Assembly: GCA_965199685.1 (NCBI GenBank)
Contig: OZ241323.1
Span: 372,001-436,000 of the forward strand
Source: SP5GCR1 sp965199685
GTDB lineage: Bacteria; Pseudomonadota; Gammaproteobacteria; Poriferisulfidales; Oxydemutatoraceae
Direction of reading: 5' to 3'
DNA: 64,000 nucleotides
The number at the start of each line of letters is the position of its first letter. Position 1 is the first letter of the stretch. The notes under the pieces were generated by a model. That model was given only the letters and a program-made list of their open reading frames with translations. It searched no databases and was not told the DNA's origin. Of this stretch, positions 44,449 through 53,455 are shown piece by piece. The position numbers and the translations under genes are program-made.

Positions 44449-45781
44449 ATACACAAGATACTTATATTTTTTATATCTCTGCACATTGTTGTGCATGGTT
44501 CCTATTAGTGCGCACGCGGCAACACTGCTTGAGCTACAAGTCAGTGAAATAGATCAAAGCACACATATAGTCTTAAACTTTGATAACCGTCCGCAATATA
44601 AAAACTTCATCCTCGCAAACCCACCTCGCTTCGTGGTTGACCTGTTTAACACAGTGCCCGCTCAACGAAACTTTGCATCAGGAATTAAGAACACCTTCGT
44701 CAAGGGCATACGCACTGCACCCAAGGAAGGAAAACACTATAGAGTCGTCTTTGACCTAGTTGCCAGCATACAAAGATCGTCGGTGCAGACACTGTCAGCG
44801 GATACTGCACAAATCTCTTTCAAATTGAATTACCCGACATGGTTTAGCACTCAACCCCGAACTCCCAAACAAGTTGTTAAGCCACCAGCTAAACCTGTCA
44901 CCGTAAAGCAAATGGATAAAACACGGTTGCGCGAAGCACTGGTTATGATAGACCCCGGACACGGCGGTAAAGACCCTGGCGCAATCGGAGTGTCCGGTAC
45001 CCGAGAAAAACACATCGTGCTATCAACCGCACTCGTCTTGCAACGCATGCTCAACCAAGAATACGGTATCAAGGCACTGTTGACTCGCAACGATGATCGA
45101 TTCATAGACTTGCGTAAAAGATTGGAGGCGGCGCGCACGCATCAAGCCGACCTGTTTATATCGCTACACGCCGATGCCTTTCATCACAGCGATGTACGCG
45201 GCGCATCAGTCTATGTGCTATCGGATAAAGGAGCATCAAGCGAAGCCGCCCGCATACTCGCACAACGCGAGAACGAAGCGGTTGTCGGTGGTGTCAGCAT
45301 CGACGACAAAGATAACGCGCTCGCCTCAATACTTCTAGATTTATCACAAACCGCATCAATGGGGCGAGCAACTGTACTTGGGAACTATATCCTTGCCGCC
45401 TTCGACAAAAATGTAAGGAGCAGAAATATAGAATCCGCAGGCTTCCTTGTTCTAAAGTCCCCTGATGTGCCGTCGGTGCTGGTAGAACTCGGCTATCTCA
45501 CCAATCCCGAAGAAGAAAAGCTACTTAGACAACTCAGTCATCAAACACAACTGGCAAAAAAAATTATGACCGGCATCAAACGCTACCTAAACGACTACGC
45601 CACTGCCGATATGCTCCTTGCCCATACCGCAATGCGCAATTACACCGTCGCTAAAGGCGACACCCTCTACAGCATCGCCAAACGCTTCAATACCTCAGTC
45701 AATCGCATCAAACAATTTTCCGGAATCGGCACCGATACCATCCACGTAGGACAGATATTGAAAATGCCGATAAGTAGATAA
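44438..45781 (+). CDS. amiC: N-acetylmuramoyl-L-alanine amidase with AMIN and LysM domains
   Basis: 447 residues from the ATG at 44438 (GGGGATTTTA ribosome site). A signal peptide (about 1-27, ending I-S-A-H-A-A) is followed by an AMIN septum-targeting domain (about 30-130), an Amidase_3 catalytic domain with V-M-I-D-P-G-H-G-G-K-D-P-G and S-L-H-A-D-A-F zinc residues and E in V-L-V-E-L-G-Y-L, and a C-terminal LysM (Y-T-V-A-K-G-D-T-L-Y-S-I). It cleaves septal peptidoglycan for daughter-cell separation. It could equally be called AmiB; the LysM tail is typical of gammaproteobacterial AmiB/AmiC-like forms. Confidence 0.93.
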   Translation: MLSRYTRYLYFLYLCTLLCMVPISAHAATLLELQVSEIDQSTHIVLNFDNRPQYKNFILANPPRFVVDLFNTVPAQRNFASGIKNTFVKGIRTAPKEGKHYRVVFDLVASIQRSSVQTLSADTAQISFKLNYPTWFSTQPRTPKQVVKPPAKPVTVKQMDKTRLREALVMIDPGHGGKDPGAIGVSGTREKHIVLSTALVLQRMLNQEYGIKALLTRNDDRFIDLRKRLEAARTHQADLFISLHADAFHHSDVRGASVYVLSDKGASSEAARILAQRENEAVVGGVSIDDKDNALASILLDLSQTASMGRATVLGNYILAAFDKNVRSRNIESAGFLVLKSPDVPSVLVELGYLTNPEEEKLLRQLSHQTQLAKKIMTGIKRYLNDYATADMLLAHTAMRNYTVAKGDTLYSIAKRFNTSVNRIKQFSGIGTDTIHVGQILKMPISR

Positions 45782-45894
45782 CGAACTATCTTATACCGCC
45801 TCTATATGCGGAAATATAGGTTGAAACTAAGGTTGGCCCTCATAGGTGTAAGAAGATTGGATTTATACAAGCCACCAACATCCGTGGGGTGATG

Positions 45895-45908
45895 TATAAT
45901 AGCTATTC
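45895..45908 (+). promoter_or_regulatory. Putative gltA promoter (TATAATAGCTATTC)
   Basis: TATAAT at 45895-45900, 60 bases before the gltA ATG. The 14-base block is the same as the one before fhcB except for one base. No clear -35. Confidence 0.45.
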
Positions 45909-45960
45909 TTGCTGAGATATTACTACGAAGATTTCTAAAAATTATATAAAACAAGGCACG

Positions 45961-47268
45961 ATGAAGGATAAAAACGTTGACTTAAAGGACTATCGCTCAA
46001 ACAAAGAAATAGAACTTCCTATTATGGACGCGACCAGCGGTGCAGATATCATTGATATCCGTTCTATCTATAAACAGTTGGGCTATTTCACTTTTGACCC
46101 GGGTTTCGTTTCAACGGCAAGTTGTGAAAGCAAAATCACTTATATAGACGGTGACGAAGGGCTACTTTATTATCGCGGTTATCCTATAGAACAGCTGGCA
46201 GAAAAAAGTAATTATTCCGAGGTCTGTTATTTGATTTTATACGGTGAATTGCCGACTGCCGACCAGTTGCAAAGTTTTAATGCAAGTCTAAGCGAACACG
46301 CAAACCTAGACATAGAAAAAGTAGCTGCATTGCTTGACGGTTTTGATAGGCACGGACATCCTATGGCGATGTTGATGGCAGCACTTTCCCATCTCGCTGC
46401 GATGTATCACGACGAATTAGCGATTCACGACGAAGCATACCGAGAGCGATCCGCTCACCGCTTGATTGCCAAAGTGCCGATGATTGCCGCATGCATACTT
46501 CGTTATAAACAAGCTAAGAAATTCAAAAAGCCAAACAACGATTTATCTTATACCGAAAGATTTTTGGATATGCTACTGGACGACTTCAACCCACAATCGC
46601 CTTTATCCCAAAAGTACGCAGCGGCAATGGATTTGATATTGCTGTTGCACGCCGACCACGAACAAAATGCTTCTACTTCCACGGTGCGCTTGAGCGGTAG
46701 TACCGAAACCAATCCTTATGCAGCCTTAGTCGCGGGTATTGCTTCTTTATGGGGACCTGCACACGGTGGGGCTAACGAAGCAGTTATAGACATGTTGGAG
46801 AATATCGTTGAATCAGGGCAGCCGTTGCAGTCTTATATAGACAGAGCCAAAGACAAAAATAGTCACTTCCGGCTAATGGGTTTCGGGCATCGAATCTATA
46901 AAAATTACGATCCACGCGCAAAAATTATAAGCACTATCTGTCACGAATTGCTATCCGAACTCAACAAGGACAATACCAATGAACCTTTGCTTGATACCGC
47001 CAAGGAACTAGAAAAAATCGCACTAAAAGACGACTATTTCATCTCACGCAAACTCTATCCAAACGTAGATTTCTATTCTGGGATTATCCTCAATGCAATG
47101 GGCTTGCCGCGCGATATGTATACCGTCATCTTTGCCCTTGCCCGCACGATTGGTTGGGTTAGCCACTGGAATGAAATGCTCGGCGACCCACTAACCCGCA
47201 TTGGTAGACCAAGACAGCTCTATACCGGTTATACGCGCAGAGACTATACCCCTATATCCGGCAGATAA
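45961..47268 (+). CDS. gltA: Citrate synthase
   Basis: 435 residues, the length of the Gram-negative type II enzyme. It condenses oxaloacetate with acetyl-CoA. Catalytic motifs are G-P-A-H-G-G-A-N-E-A, G-F-G-H-R-I-Y-K and, near the end, V-D-F-Y-S-G-I with the catalytic Asp. The N-terminus holds the beta-rich domain of this type (Y-I-D-G-D-E-G-L-L-Y-Y-R-G-Y). AAGG lies just before the start. Monocistronic, ended by a hairpin at 47296. Confidence 0.95.
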   Translation: MKDKNVDLKDYRSNKEIELPIMDATSGADIIDIRSIYKQLGYFTFDPGFVSTASCESKITYIDGDEGLLYYRGYPIEQLAEKSNYSEVCYLILYGELPTADQLQSFNASLSEHANLDIEKVAALLDGFDRHGHPMAMLMAALSHLAAMYHDELAIHDEAYRERSAHRLIAKVPMIAACILRYKQAKKFKKPNNDLSYTERFLDMLLDDFNPQSPLSQKYAAAMDLILLLHADHEQNASTSTVRLSGSTETNPYAALVAGIASLWGPAHGGANEAVIDMLENIVESGQPLQSYIDRAKDKNSHFRLMGFGHRIYKNYDPRAKIISTICHELLSELNKDNTNEPLLDTAKELEKIALKDDYFISRKLYPNVDFYSGIILNAMGLPRDMYTVIFALARTIGWVSHWNEMLGDPLTRIGRPRQLYTGYTRRDYTPISGR

Positions 47269-47295
47269 ATAAATTCTTGCGGACCACAACGTCAC

Positions 47296-47335
47296 GCCGA
47301 TTGAACCAGCAGATCAATCGGCAGTTTTCCTTTTC
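47296..47335 (+). terminator. Hairpin-repeat terminator downstream of gltA
   Basis: GCCGATTGA (47296-47304), 9-nt loop accagcaga, TCAATCGGC (47314-47322), followed by agttttccttttc. It is a copy of the intergenic hairpin family and has terminator form, 28 bases after the gltA stop. Confidence 0.6.
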
Positions 47336-47383
47336 AACAGTCGTATTTGAGTATATAAAAGGTACCCGACGACTGAGGTTGTA

Positions 47384-47905
47384 CTAAAATGGTTGTTCCT
47401 TCAGGGTGGTATAGTGCGCGCCTTCCGAGCTGAGTTCAGAGCGTTCTACATGGAGGGAGCGAACATGCCATCGTACGGTGGTATTCAGAGGTTCGCAAAA
47501 CGGCGGCGTGGCTACTCCTCTAAAGAGGGTGACATGAGGCTTAAAGGTGCGCGGTGTCTTAAATCGGCACGGTGATAGTATCTTGCACAGCTGTTTATGC
47601 AAAGATAATAGTTCTATGGGTATGATGTTCGGTGTTATATGAAAAATACGGTGGCGTTCAAAGTATCCAAATTCTCCGAGTGTCATATCAAATGGGTTGA
47701 TATTGATATTGATATTCGTAATTTTATCCAATACGCATTGTTTGCGTTCGGAATCACAATCACCAAGAAAAGCTAAGGTTAGATGCAAGCTCTGGGGTGG
47801 CACCATCCTACCGCTTACAAGCACTTCTCGTTGTATCTTAATCAAGTCTTTGCAAGTCTCTACATCAGGGCGCAAGGCAATGAAGATCCGTTCTTTACTC
47901 GCCAT
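47384..47905 (-). CDS. thpR: RNA 2',3'-cyclic phosphodiesterase (2H family)
   Basis: 173 residues. The two 2H signatures H-L-T-L-A-F-L-G and H-V-T-L-F-R-G provide the catalytic His pairs; the N-terminus R-I-F-I-A-L-R-P is typical. Family members (formerly LigT) open 2',3'-cyclic phosphates on RNA. It starts nine bases after the flavin reductase gene ends, so the two are likely co-transcribed. The segment around 47690-47710 contains a short repeat (I-N-I-N-I-N) of no obvious meaning. Confidence 0.9.
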   Translation of the reverse strand: MASKERIFIALRPDVETCKDLIKIQREVLVSGRMVPPQSLHLTLAFLGDCDSERKQCVLDKITNINININPFDMTLGEFGYFERHRIFHITPNIIPIELLSLHKQLCKILSPCRFKTPRTFKPHVTLFRGVATPPFCEPLNTTVRWHVRSLHVERSELSSEGAHYTTLKEQPF

Positions 47906-47914
47906 ACTAAACGC

Positions 47915-48895
47915 TTACGACGGTTGATAAAAAATATGATCGGCTAAGGCACCATGTTCAAGCAAGGCAGATTTCATAGCATCTAATATCCCGGCGGGTA
48001 AGCATAAATAAAAATCGGTATCCGAAAGTTGAGGGTGATTGCGAGTAATTTTTTGCATCCAGTCGGCAACGCATGATTCATCATCGCTTGCGTCGGTCAA
48101 TGTCGAGTATTTCAGTTGGTCTAAAGCATCGCGCCACGCAAAACATAGGTTGTCCATATAAATCGGTACCTTAAAACCTATCCTGTATAAATGTATCGGG
48201 ACTTCGCTTTCTTGCGCGACGATATGCTCTATCAGACTCTTAGCCGAAGCAAAACCAGTATCACACGATATCAATGCCACTGGTCTCTCTAAGTTCTCGC
48301 TGAAAGTAAAGTTTCCGTAAGGTCCTTCTACATCAAACCATTCTCCCAAGCGATACTGTTCGCATAAGTTTCGGGGACTCTCGTTGTTATCGCACTGTAT
48401 ATGAAACTCAAGTTCAGTGGCATCGCAAGGACAACTGGCGATAGATAAATACTGATTACCGTAATCCTGATGTTTTAAGACGACCGACTGCCCTGCCATA
48501 AATCTAAGGCGATGGCTACGCGCAACTCGCATCCGCACCACCGCAAGTTGTTTGGCTATTCTATCTACCTTAGATAACTTGGCGCGAAATTGTTGAATTG
48601 GTATTTGCATGCTACTATCGGCAATCTCGGTTTCTAAGGTTACATTGCTTATCGGTGTATGCGAACACATTAAAAAATAATGTTGCGCTTTTAGATTCTC
48701 AGAAAACACATAGTCGGAGTCCTTGATTCTATTGATTTGACCTTTGAGCAGACGTGCCGAACACAAACCGCAATTCCCGTTATTGCAACCGTAGGCAACA
48801 TTCAAACCTGCTTTGAGTGCAGCTTCAAGTACCGCTTCGCCGTGTTCTACAACGAATCGTTTGTCACTGGTTTTTAGTAAAACTTCAAAGGACAT
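47915..48895 (-). CDS. 2Fe-2S/FAD/NAD(P) oxidoreductase
   Basis: 326 residues. An N-terminal plant-type ferredoxin domain has C-x4-C-x2-C (Y-G-C-N-N-G-N-C-G-L-C) and a fourth Cys in L-M-C-S-H-T. Then come a FAD domain (Y-L-S-I-A-S, and G-P-Y-G-N-F) and a C-terminal NAD domain with A-L-I-S-C-D-T-G-F-A. This is the layout of class IB oxygenase reductases and of AscD/CDP-glucoseen reductases. The electron acceptor cannot be told from sequence. It lies between adk, behind a hairpin, and thpR. Confidence 0.82.
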   Translation of the reverse strand: MSFEVLLKTSDKRFVVEHGEAVLEAALKAGLNVAYGCNNGNCGLCSARLLKGQINRIKDSDYVFSENLKAQHYFLMCSHTPISNVTLETEIADSSMQIPIQQFRAKLSKVDRIAKQLAVVRMRVARSHRLRFMAGQSVVLKHQDYGNQYLSIASCPCDATELEFHIQCDNNESPRNLCEQYRLGEWFDVEGPYGNFTFSENLERPVALISCDTGFASAKSLIEHIVAQESEVPIHLYRIGFKVPIYMDNLCFAWRDALDQLKYSTLTDASDDESCVADWMQKITRNHPQLSDTDFYLCLPAGILDAMKSALLEHGALADHIFYQPS

Positions 48896-48910
48896 AAAGT
48901 TGGAGGTGTT

Positions 48911-48953
48911 GAAAAATAGAACCGCCGATTGATCCAGTAGGTCAATCGGCGGT
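48911..48953 (-). terminator. Hairpin repeat with T-run after adk
   Basis: Perfect 12-bp stem: ACCGCCGATTGA (48921-48932), loop tccagtagg, TCAATCGGCGGT (48942-48953). On the minus strand it is followed by TCTATTTTTC, the form of an intrinsic terminator. The first arm read on the minus strand encodes the last three residues (T-A-D) and the stop of adk. Confidence 0.65.
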
Positions 48954-49598
48954 TGGCATTAGTATTTGCATAATTTTTTTTTGTATTGCCTCTATGCTCA
49001 GGGTGCCATCTACCGTCTTATAAACCACGCGACCCGAATCGGCTTGTCGTGAGTAATACTCAACTAGCGGGGCTGTTTGACGATGATAATTTTGCAGACG
49101 TTGGCGCACAACCTCAGGTTTGTCATCTTCGCGTTGTATTAATTCTTCGCCGCTTAGGTCATCTTTGCCCGGCGCAACGGGTGGTTGGTATTTTATATGG
49201 TAGGTGCGCCCTGATGCTTGATGTATACGGCGACCGCCAATACGTTCTATGATGACTTCGTCGGGAACCGCTATTTCTATCACATATTCTACGGCTATTC
49301 GTTGTGCGTCTAATGCCTGTGCTTGGGCAAGAGTGCGCGGAAAGCCATCAAATAAAAATCCCGCTTCGCAGTCGGGGTCTGCAATGCGCGTCTTGACCAA
49401 ATCTATAATCAGGCTATCCGGTACCAAATCACCAGCAGTCATATAGGCTTCGGCTTGCAGTCCTAATTCGGTATGTCTGCTCACCGCTTCGCGTAACATG
49501 TCTCCGGTAGAGATTTGTGGTATCCTATATTGCTTACATATAAATTGCGCTTGCGTGCCTTTGCCGGCACCTGGTGCGCCTAACAAGATAACTCTCAT
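48942..49598 (-). CDS. adk: Adenylate kinase
   Basis: 218 residues, long-LID type. It interconverts ATP plus AMP with 2 ADP. P-loop G-A-P-G-A-G-K-G-T, AMP-binding I-S-T-G-D-M-L-R, D-G-F-P-R-T, and a LID (G-G-R-R-I-H-Q-A-S-G-R-T-Y-H) without zinc cysteines, as in proteobacteria. The last residues P-T-A-D and the TGA come from an intergenic hairpin repeat; the normal fold is complete just before this tail. Confidence 0.96.
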   Translation of the reverse strand: MRVILLGAPGAGKGTQAQFICKQYRIPQISTGDMLREAVSRHTELGLQAEAYMTAGDLVPDSLIIDLVKTRIADPDCEAGFLFDGFPRTLAQAQALDAQRIAVEYVIEIAVPDEVIIERIGGRRIHQASGRTYHIKYQPPVAPGKDDLSGEELIQREDDKPEVVRQRLQNYHRQTAPLVEYYSRQADSGRVVYKTVDGTLSIEAIQKKIMQILMPTAD

Positions 49599-49636
49599 AA
49601 AAAGTTTAACCGAAAATAAAAACTAAAAGATAGCAT

Positions 49637-49642
49637 TATAAT
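49637..49642 (+). promoter_or_regulatory. -10 element (TATAAT) six bases before the pfp ATG
   Basis: TATAAT ends at 49642 and the ATG is at 49649, so transcription would start at or next to the A of the ATG. There is no Shine-Dalgarno sequence. Suggests a leaderless message. Confidence 0.5.
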
Positions 49643-49648
49643 AGAATT

Positions 49649-50911
49649 ATGAGTAAAGCAAACATTCTTTACGCACAGTCTGGAGGAGCAACAGCGGTTA
49701 TCAACGCCACTGCCTGTGGACTCATAGAAACCGCCCGGAGTTATCCCGACAAGATAGGGAAAATATACGCTGCACACAACGGCATACTCGGCGTTCTTAA
49801 CGAAGAGCTAATTGACACTAGCAATGAAAGCGATAAAAACATTACAGCTTTGAAGCATACTCCGGGAAGTGCCTTCGGTACTTGCCGCTACAAACTCAAA
49901 GGGATAGAAGAAGATAAAGCACAATATCAAAGACTGATTGAGGTATTCAAAGCGCATAATATCAGCTATTTCTTTTATAACGGCGGTGGAGATTCGCAAG
50001 ATACCAGCCTTAAAATCTCTCAACTTGGTCAATCTTTCGGTTATCCTATCACTTGCATTGGAATACCTAAAACCATAGATAATGATTTACCGCTAACCGA
50101 TTGCTGTCCGGGATTCGGAAGTGTTGCAAAATATATCGCAACTTCAGTACGAGAAACCGCACTCGATGTCGCTGGGATGGCTTCTACTTCAACCAAAGTA
50201 TTTGTGCTGGAAGTGATGGGCAGACACGCAGGTTGGATTGCCGCAGCCTCCGGACTTGCACGTTGCTCTAATCGGGATGCACCTCACTTGATTTTACTAC
50301 CCGAAGTGCCGTGGAGAGAAGCAAGAACCTTGAAAAAAATCAATCAACAAGTTGAAGATAGGGGTTATTGTGTGATTGTCGCATCAGAGGGATTAAGAGA
50401 TCAAGAAGGCAGATTCCTTTCTGAAAGCGGTGGACACGATGCTTTCGGACATGCGCAATTAGGCGGCGTAGCACCTCTGATTGCAAAAATCGTCAAAGAC
50501 AAACTAGGTTACAAATGCCATTGGGCAGTATCCGACTATCTGCAACGCTCGGCAAGGCATATTGCGTCTCGCACCGATGTAGAACAGGCTTATACATTAG
50601 GACGACAGGCGATAGAATTCGCACTTTCCGGACACAATGCGGTGATGTTGACCATCATTAGATTATCGGACAAACCGTACTTATGGAAAATTGGTTCGGT
50701 CGCGTTGAGCGAAGTTGCCAACCGCGAACACACTCTACCCAAGGAATACATAAACACAGACGGGCTTAATACCACGGTCGCTTGCGATAACTACATACGC
50801 CCGTTGATAGAAGGCGAGGATTATCCTCCTTATGAACAAGGCATACCGAAGTATGTGAAAATGAAAAAAGGCTTAATCACCAAACGTTTGAAAAAATTGG
50901 AGACCACTTAG
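49649..50911 (+). CDS. pfp: Pyrophosphate-dependent 6-phosphofructokinase
   Basis: 420 residues. It interconverts fructose 6-phosphate and fructose 1,6-bisphosphate using PPi. The substrate loop P-K-T-I-D-N-D has the Lys typical of PPi enzymes (ATP enzymes have Gly), and Y-N-G-G-G-D-S-Q-D replaces the ATP-type G-G-D-G-S. E-V-M-G-R-H-A-G-W is conserved. Such enzymes are common in methylotrophs that fix formaldehyde or CO2. Only three bases separate it from cbbQ. Confidence 0.93.
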   Translation: MSKANILYAQSGGATAVINATACGLIETARSYPDKIGKIYAAHNGILGVLNEELIDTSNESDKNITALKHTPGSAFGTCRYKLKGIEEDKAQYQRLIEVFKAHNISYFFYNGGGDSQDTSLKISQLGQSFGYPITCIGIPKTIDNDLPLTDCCPGFGSVAKYIATSVRETALDVAGMASTSTKVFVLEVMGRHAGWIAAASGLARCSNRDAPHLILLPEVPWREARTLKKINQQVEDRGYCVIVASEGLRDQEGRFLSESGGHDAFGHAQLGGVAPLIAKIVKDKLGYKCHWAVSDYLQRSARHIASRTDVEQAYTLGRQAIEFALSGHNAVMLTIIRLSDKPYLWKIGSVALSEVANREHTLPKEYINTDGLNTTVACDNYIRPLIEGEDYPPYEQGIPKYVKMKKGLITKRLKKLETT

Positions 50912-50914
50912 ATT

Positions 50915-51712
50915 ATGGAAGTACAAGAATATTCCATAGATAAAGAACCACTTTATCTTAGTAGCACAGACGAAATAGAAGTCTACACTAAAGCCTTCAG
51001 CAACAAATTACCAGTATTGCTTAAAGGACCGACTGGTTGTGGGAAAACACGCTTTATAGAATATATGGCATGGCGGCTGCAAAAACCCCTAATTACCGTC
51101 TCGTGCCACGACGATCTAAGCACCTCCGATTTAGTCGGTCGCTATCTACTCAAAGACAACGAAACAACTTGGATAGACGGGCCGCTTACCCGCGCAGTAC
51201 GCTACGGCTGTATTTGCTACTTGGACGAAATCGTGGAAGCACGCAAAGATACCACTGTCGTAATCCACCCTTTGTGTGATGATAGACGCTTGCTAGCTAT
51301 AGAGAAACGTGGCGAACTGATCTCTGCCGACGATGATTTTTGTATGACGGTCTCTTATAACCCCGGCTATCAGAGTGTATTGAAAAATCTCAAACAAAGT
51401 ACCAGACAACGGTTTGTCGCAATAGAATTCGATTACCCGAACTCCGAAATAGAACAGGAGATTTTATGCAAAGAAACCAGCATAGATAGCGAGACGGCAA
51501 AAAATTTAGTTCGCTTCGCAGAAATGACACGGAATTTGAAAGGAAACGGCTTAGACGAAGGTGCCAGCACTCGCCTGTTGGTACATACCGCAAAGCTAAT
51601 TGTAGCAGGTATTTCCCCACCTTCTGCAGTACAGCACTGCATTAGCTATGCCTTAAGCGACGACCCACATATTCTACGCTCCATAGAAGAATTAAGCTCT
51701 TCGGTTTTTTAA
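50915..51712 (+). CDS. cbbQ: CbbQ/NirQ/NorQ-type MoxR AAA+ ATPase
   Basis: 265 residues. Walker A is G-P-T-G-C-G-K-T-R-F; Walker B is C-Y-L-D-E-I-V-E-A; V-S-Y-N-P-G-Y-Q (sensor 1 region) and S-T-R-Q-R-F-V-A-I (arginine finger region) match the CbbQ/NorQ family. Such ATPases remodel metal or Rubisco-type enzymes together with a vWA partner (CbbO/NorD). Neither a Rubisco gene nor a CbbO partner lies in the window. Coupled to pfp by a three-base gap. Confidence 0.88.
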   Translation: MEVQEYSIDKEPLYLSSTDEIEVYTKAFSNKLPVLLKGPTGCGKTRFIEYMAWRLQKPLITVSCHDDLSTSDLVGRYLLKDNETTWIDGPLTRAVRYGCICYLDEIVEARKDTTVVIHPLCDDRRLLAIEKRGELISADDDFCMTVSYNPGYQSVLKNLKQSTRQRFVAIEFDYPNSEIEQEILCKETSIDSETAKNLVRFAEMTRNLKGNGLDEGASTRLLVHTAKLIVAGISPPSAVQHCISYALSDDPHILRSIEELSSSVF

Positions 51713-51726
51713 CTCAGCACGATTTG

Positions 51727-52135
51727 AGGCAGTTGAAAAAGTACCGTCATTGTAAAAACTCAACCGCCATGCGCCATTGAATTTATGATAATGGTAGGGG
51801 CAGAGTAAAGCCGCCGATTGAGACAGTAGTTCAATCGGCAATTTTATTGTCCGCCCTAAAGTACCGTCTTGCACAGACCTAACCGCTATGCGCCATCAAA
51901 TTATGGCTACCATAAACGAAATAGATAAATGGGATTGTTGAAAAAGTGTTTGTATTGGTACATTCCCCTCCTGTGGAGGGGTGGCAGGCGCAGCCTGACA
52001 GGGTGGTGTTTTGCGTACTCACCATTTAGGACAAGCCTTAGCTTGTCCGACCTATATACCCATGCTAAGGTTCTGCACAATGTTACGCCGTTTGTGCCAC
52101 TGCAACAAACGGCGGTTCTATTTTTCAACAGTCCC
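51727..52135. repeat. Composite intergenic repeats between cbbQ and dadA
   Basis: A partial end 'ggcagttgaaaaagtaccg' at 51728, then hairpin GCCGATTGA/TCAATCGGC with loop gacagtagt (51813-51839) followed by aattttattg. A second element runs from GGGATTGTTGAAAAAG (51931-51946) to TTTTTCAACAGTCCC (52121-52135). It contains CCCCTCC/GGAGGGG near 51965, GGACAAGC/GCTTGTCC (52029-52048), and CGCCGTTTGT/ACAAACGGCG with loop gccactgca (52086-52114), the last followed by gttctattttt. No gene is seen. Confidence 0.75.
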
Positions 52136-52153
52136 GATTTGAAGCTTCGGTAA

Positions 52154-53374
52154 TTACCGGATGGCACTCAGAATTCCATCGCACACCGTCTCAGCGGTTG
52201 CCATTGCCGCAGTCCAACCTAAAGTACCGTGTCCGGTATTCAACCACAAACGCCGATGATAGGTATTCCCCACATAGGGCAAATTCGAAGGTGTTGCAGG
52301 ACGCAGCCCGGTCCATGATGTGTATTGATTTATTGAAACCTCGGGCATAAATGTGCGCACCCATTGTTTAAGATACGCAACACGGTTCGGATTTATATCA
52401 ACATTGTAGCTGTCAAGTTCGGCGATGCCTGCAATACGCAACTTTTGTCCTAAGCGACTCGCAACGAGTTTATATTGATCGTCAAGTAGCGAGACTTTAG
52501 GGGCGTGTAGCCTTGATGCATGATCGGTTAAATCAATCGTAATTGAATAACCTTTGAGTGGATAGATGTTCAAAGATACACCTATTTTCTTTAATAGCAC
52601 CGACGAATAAACACCCAAACAACACACCACATGATCAGTATTGAAATCTCCTTGATCAGTTTGCACGATAATTTCTTTAGACTTCAATTCCAGGTTCTGC
52701 ACACAAGTGTTATATAGAAATTCTGCGCCTTGCGCTCTGCACAGTCGTTCTAGTTCCAAACAAAAAAGTCTAGCATCTCCGGTCGCGTCTTGCGGGCTAT
52801 AGAAACCACCGACGATATTCTCAGAACAGGTCTTCAATGCCGGTTCTATTTCTACTATCTGCTCTCTATCGACAGTTTGTCTTATATCTGGTGAAACCTG
52901 CCTCAACAAAGCTGTTTGACGGGATGCGATTTTATAAGCAGTATTATTGACATAAAAATGTAATATCCCTTGTTTGGAAAAATTGAAGTTGATGTCAGTC
53001 TGCTCTAGTAATTGATAATACAACTCTCGGGAACGCAAACAAATCTCCGCTATGCGAGTAAGATTGGACTCGGAAACCGTGCGACGGCAATTACGCATAA
53101 AGTGATATATCCAACGCCATTCATCCCACGACAAATGTGCCTTAAAAAATAAGCCGCCTTCCTGCTTGAATAAACTCCTGAGTAAATAAATGAATACCGA
53201 CGGATGCGCAGTCGGTATTGCGTTGCTGACCGACAACTGCGCACCGTTAGCATAACTTGCACCCATCGCCGGCTGAGCCTCCTGATCTATGACCGATACA
53301 TTGAAACCTTGAAGGCTTAAACGATAAGCGGTAGTCAATCCGGTAATACCTGCTCCTAAAACACAAATACGCAT
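52154..53374 (-). CDS. dadA: D-amino acid dehydrogenase
   Basis: 406 residues from M-R-I-C-V-L-G-A-G-I-T-G, the FAD Rossmann motif at the N-terminus; an upstream ATG would add seven residues. A membrane-associated flavoenzyme that oxidises D-amino acids such as D-alanine to keto acids. The DadA-like A-N-G-A-Q-L-S motif is near residue 47, and the FAD C-terminal motif is G-H-G-T-L-G-W. There is no alanine racemase (dadX) next to it. Divergent from zapE with 81 bases between. Confidence 0.9.
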   Translation of the reverse strand: MRICVLGAGITGLTTAYRLSLQGFNVSVIDQEAQPAMGASYANGAQLSVSNAIPTAHPSVFIYLLRSLFKQEGGLFFKAHLSWDEWRWIYHFMRNCRRTVSESNLTRIAEICLRSRELYYQLLEQTDINFNFSKQGILHFYVNNTAYKIASRQTALLRQVSPDIRQTVDREQIVEIEPALKTCSENIVGGFYSPQDATGDARLFCLELERLCRAQGAEFLYNTCVQNLELKSKEIIVQTDQGDFNTDHVVCCLGVYSSVLLKKIGVSLNIYPLKGYSITIDLTDHASRLHAPKVSLLDDQYKLVASRLGQKLRIAGIAELDSYNVDINPNRVAYLKQWVRTFMPEVSINQYTSWTGLRPATPSNLPYVGNTYHRRLWLNTGHGTLGWTAAMATAETVCDGILSAIR

Positions 53375-53440
53375 ATTCAATTCATCCGCTATCATGGAAA
53401 TTTATATAAGGGAACATATTAGTTCACCCTACAATCTTAT

Positions 53441-53446
53441 TATAAT
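53441..53446 (+). promoter_or_regulatory. -10 element (TATAAT) nine bases before the zapE ATG
   Basis: TATAAT ends nine bases before ATG 53456. An AAGGAG is present but abuts the ATG, too close for normal ribosome placement. Same geometry as at 40702 and 49637. Confidence 0.45.
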
Positions 53447-53455
53447 AATAAGGAG

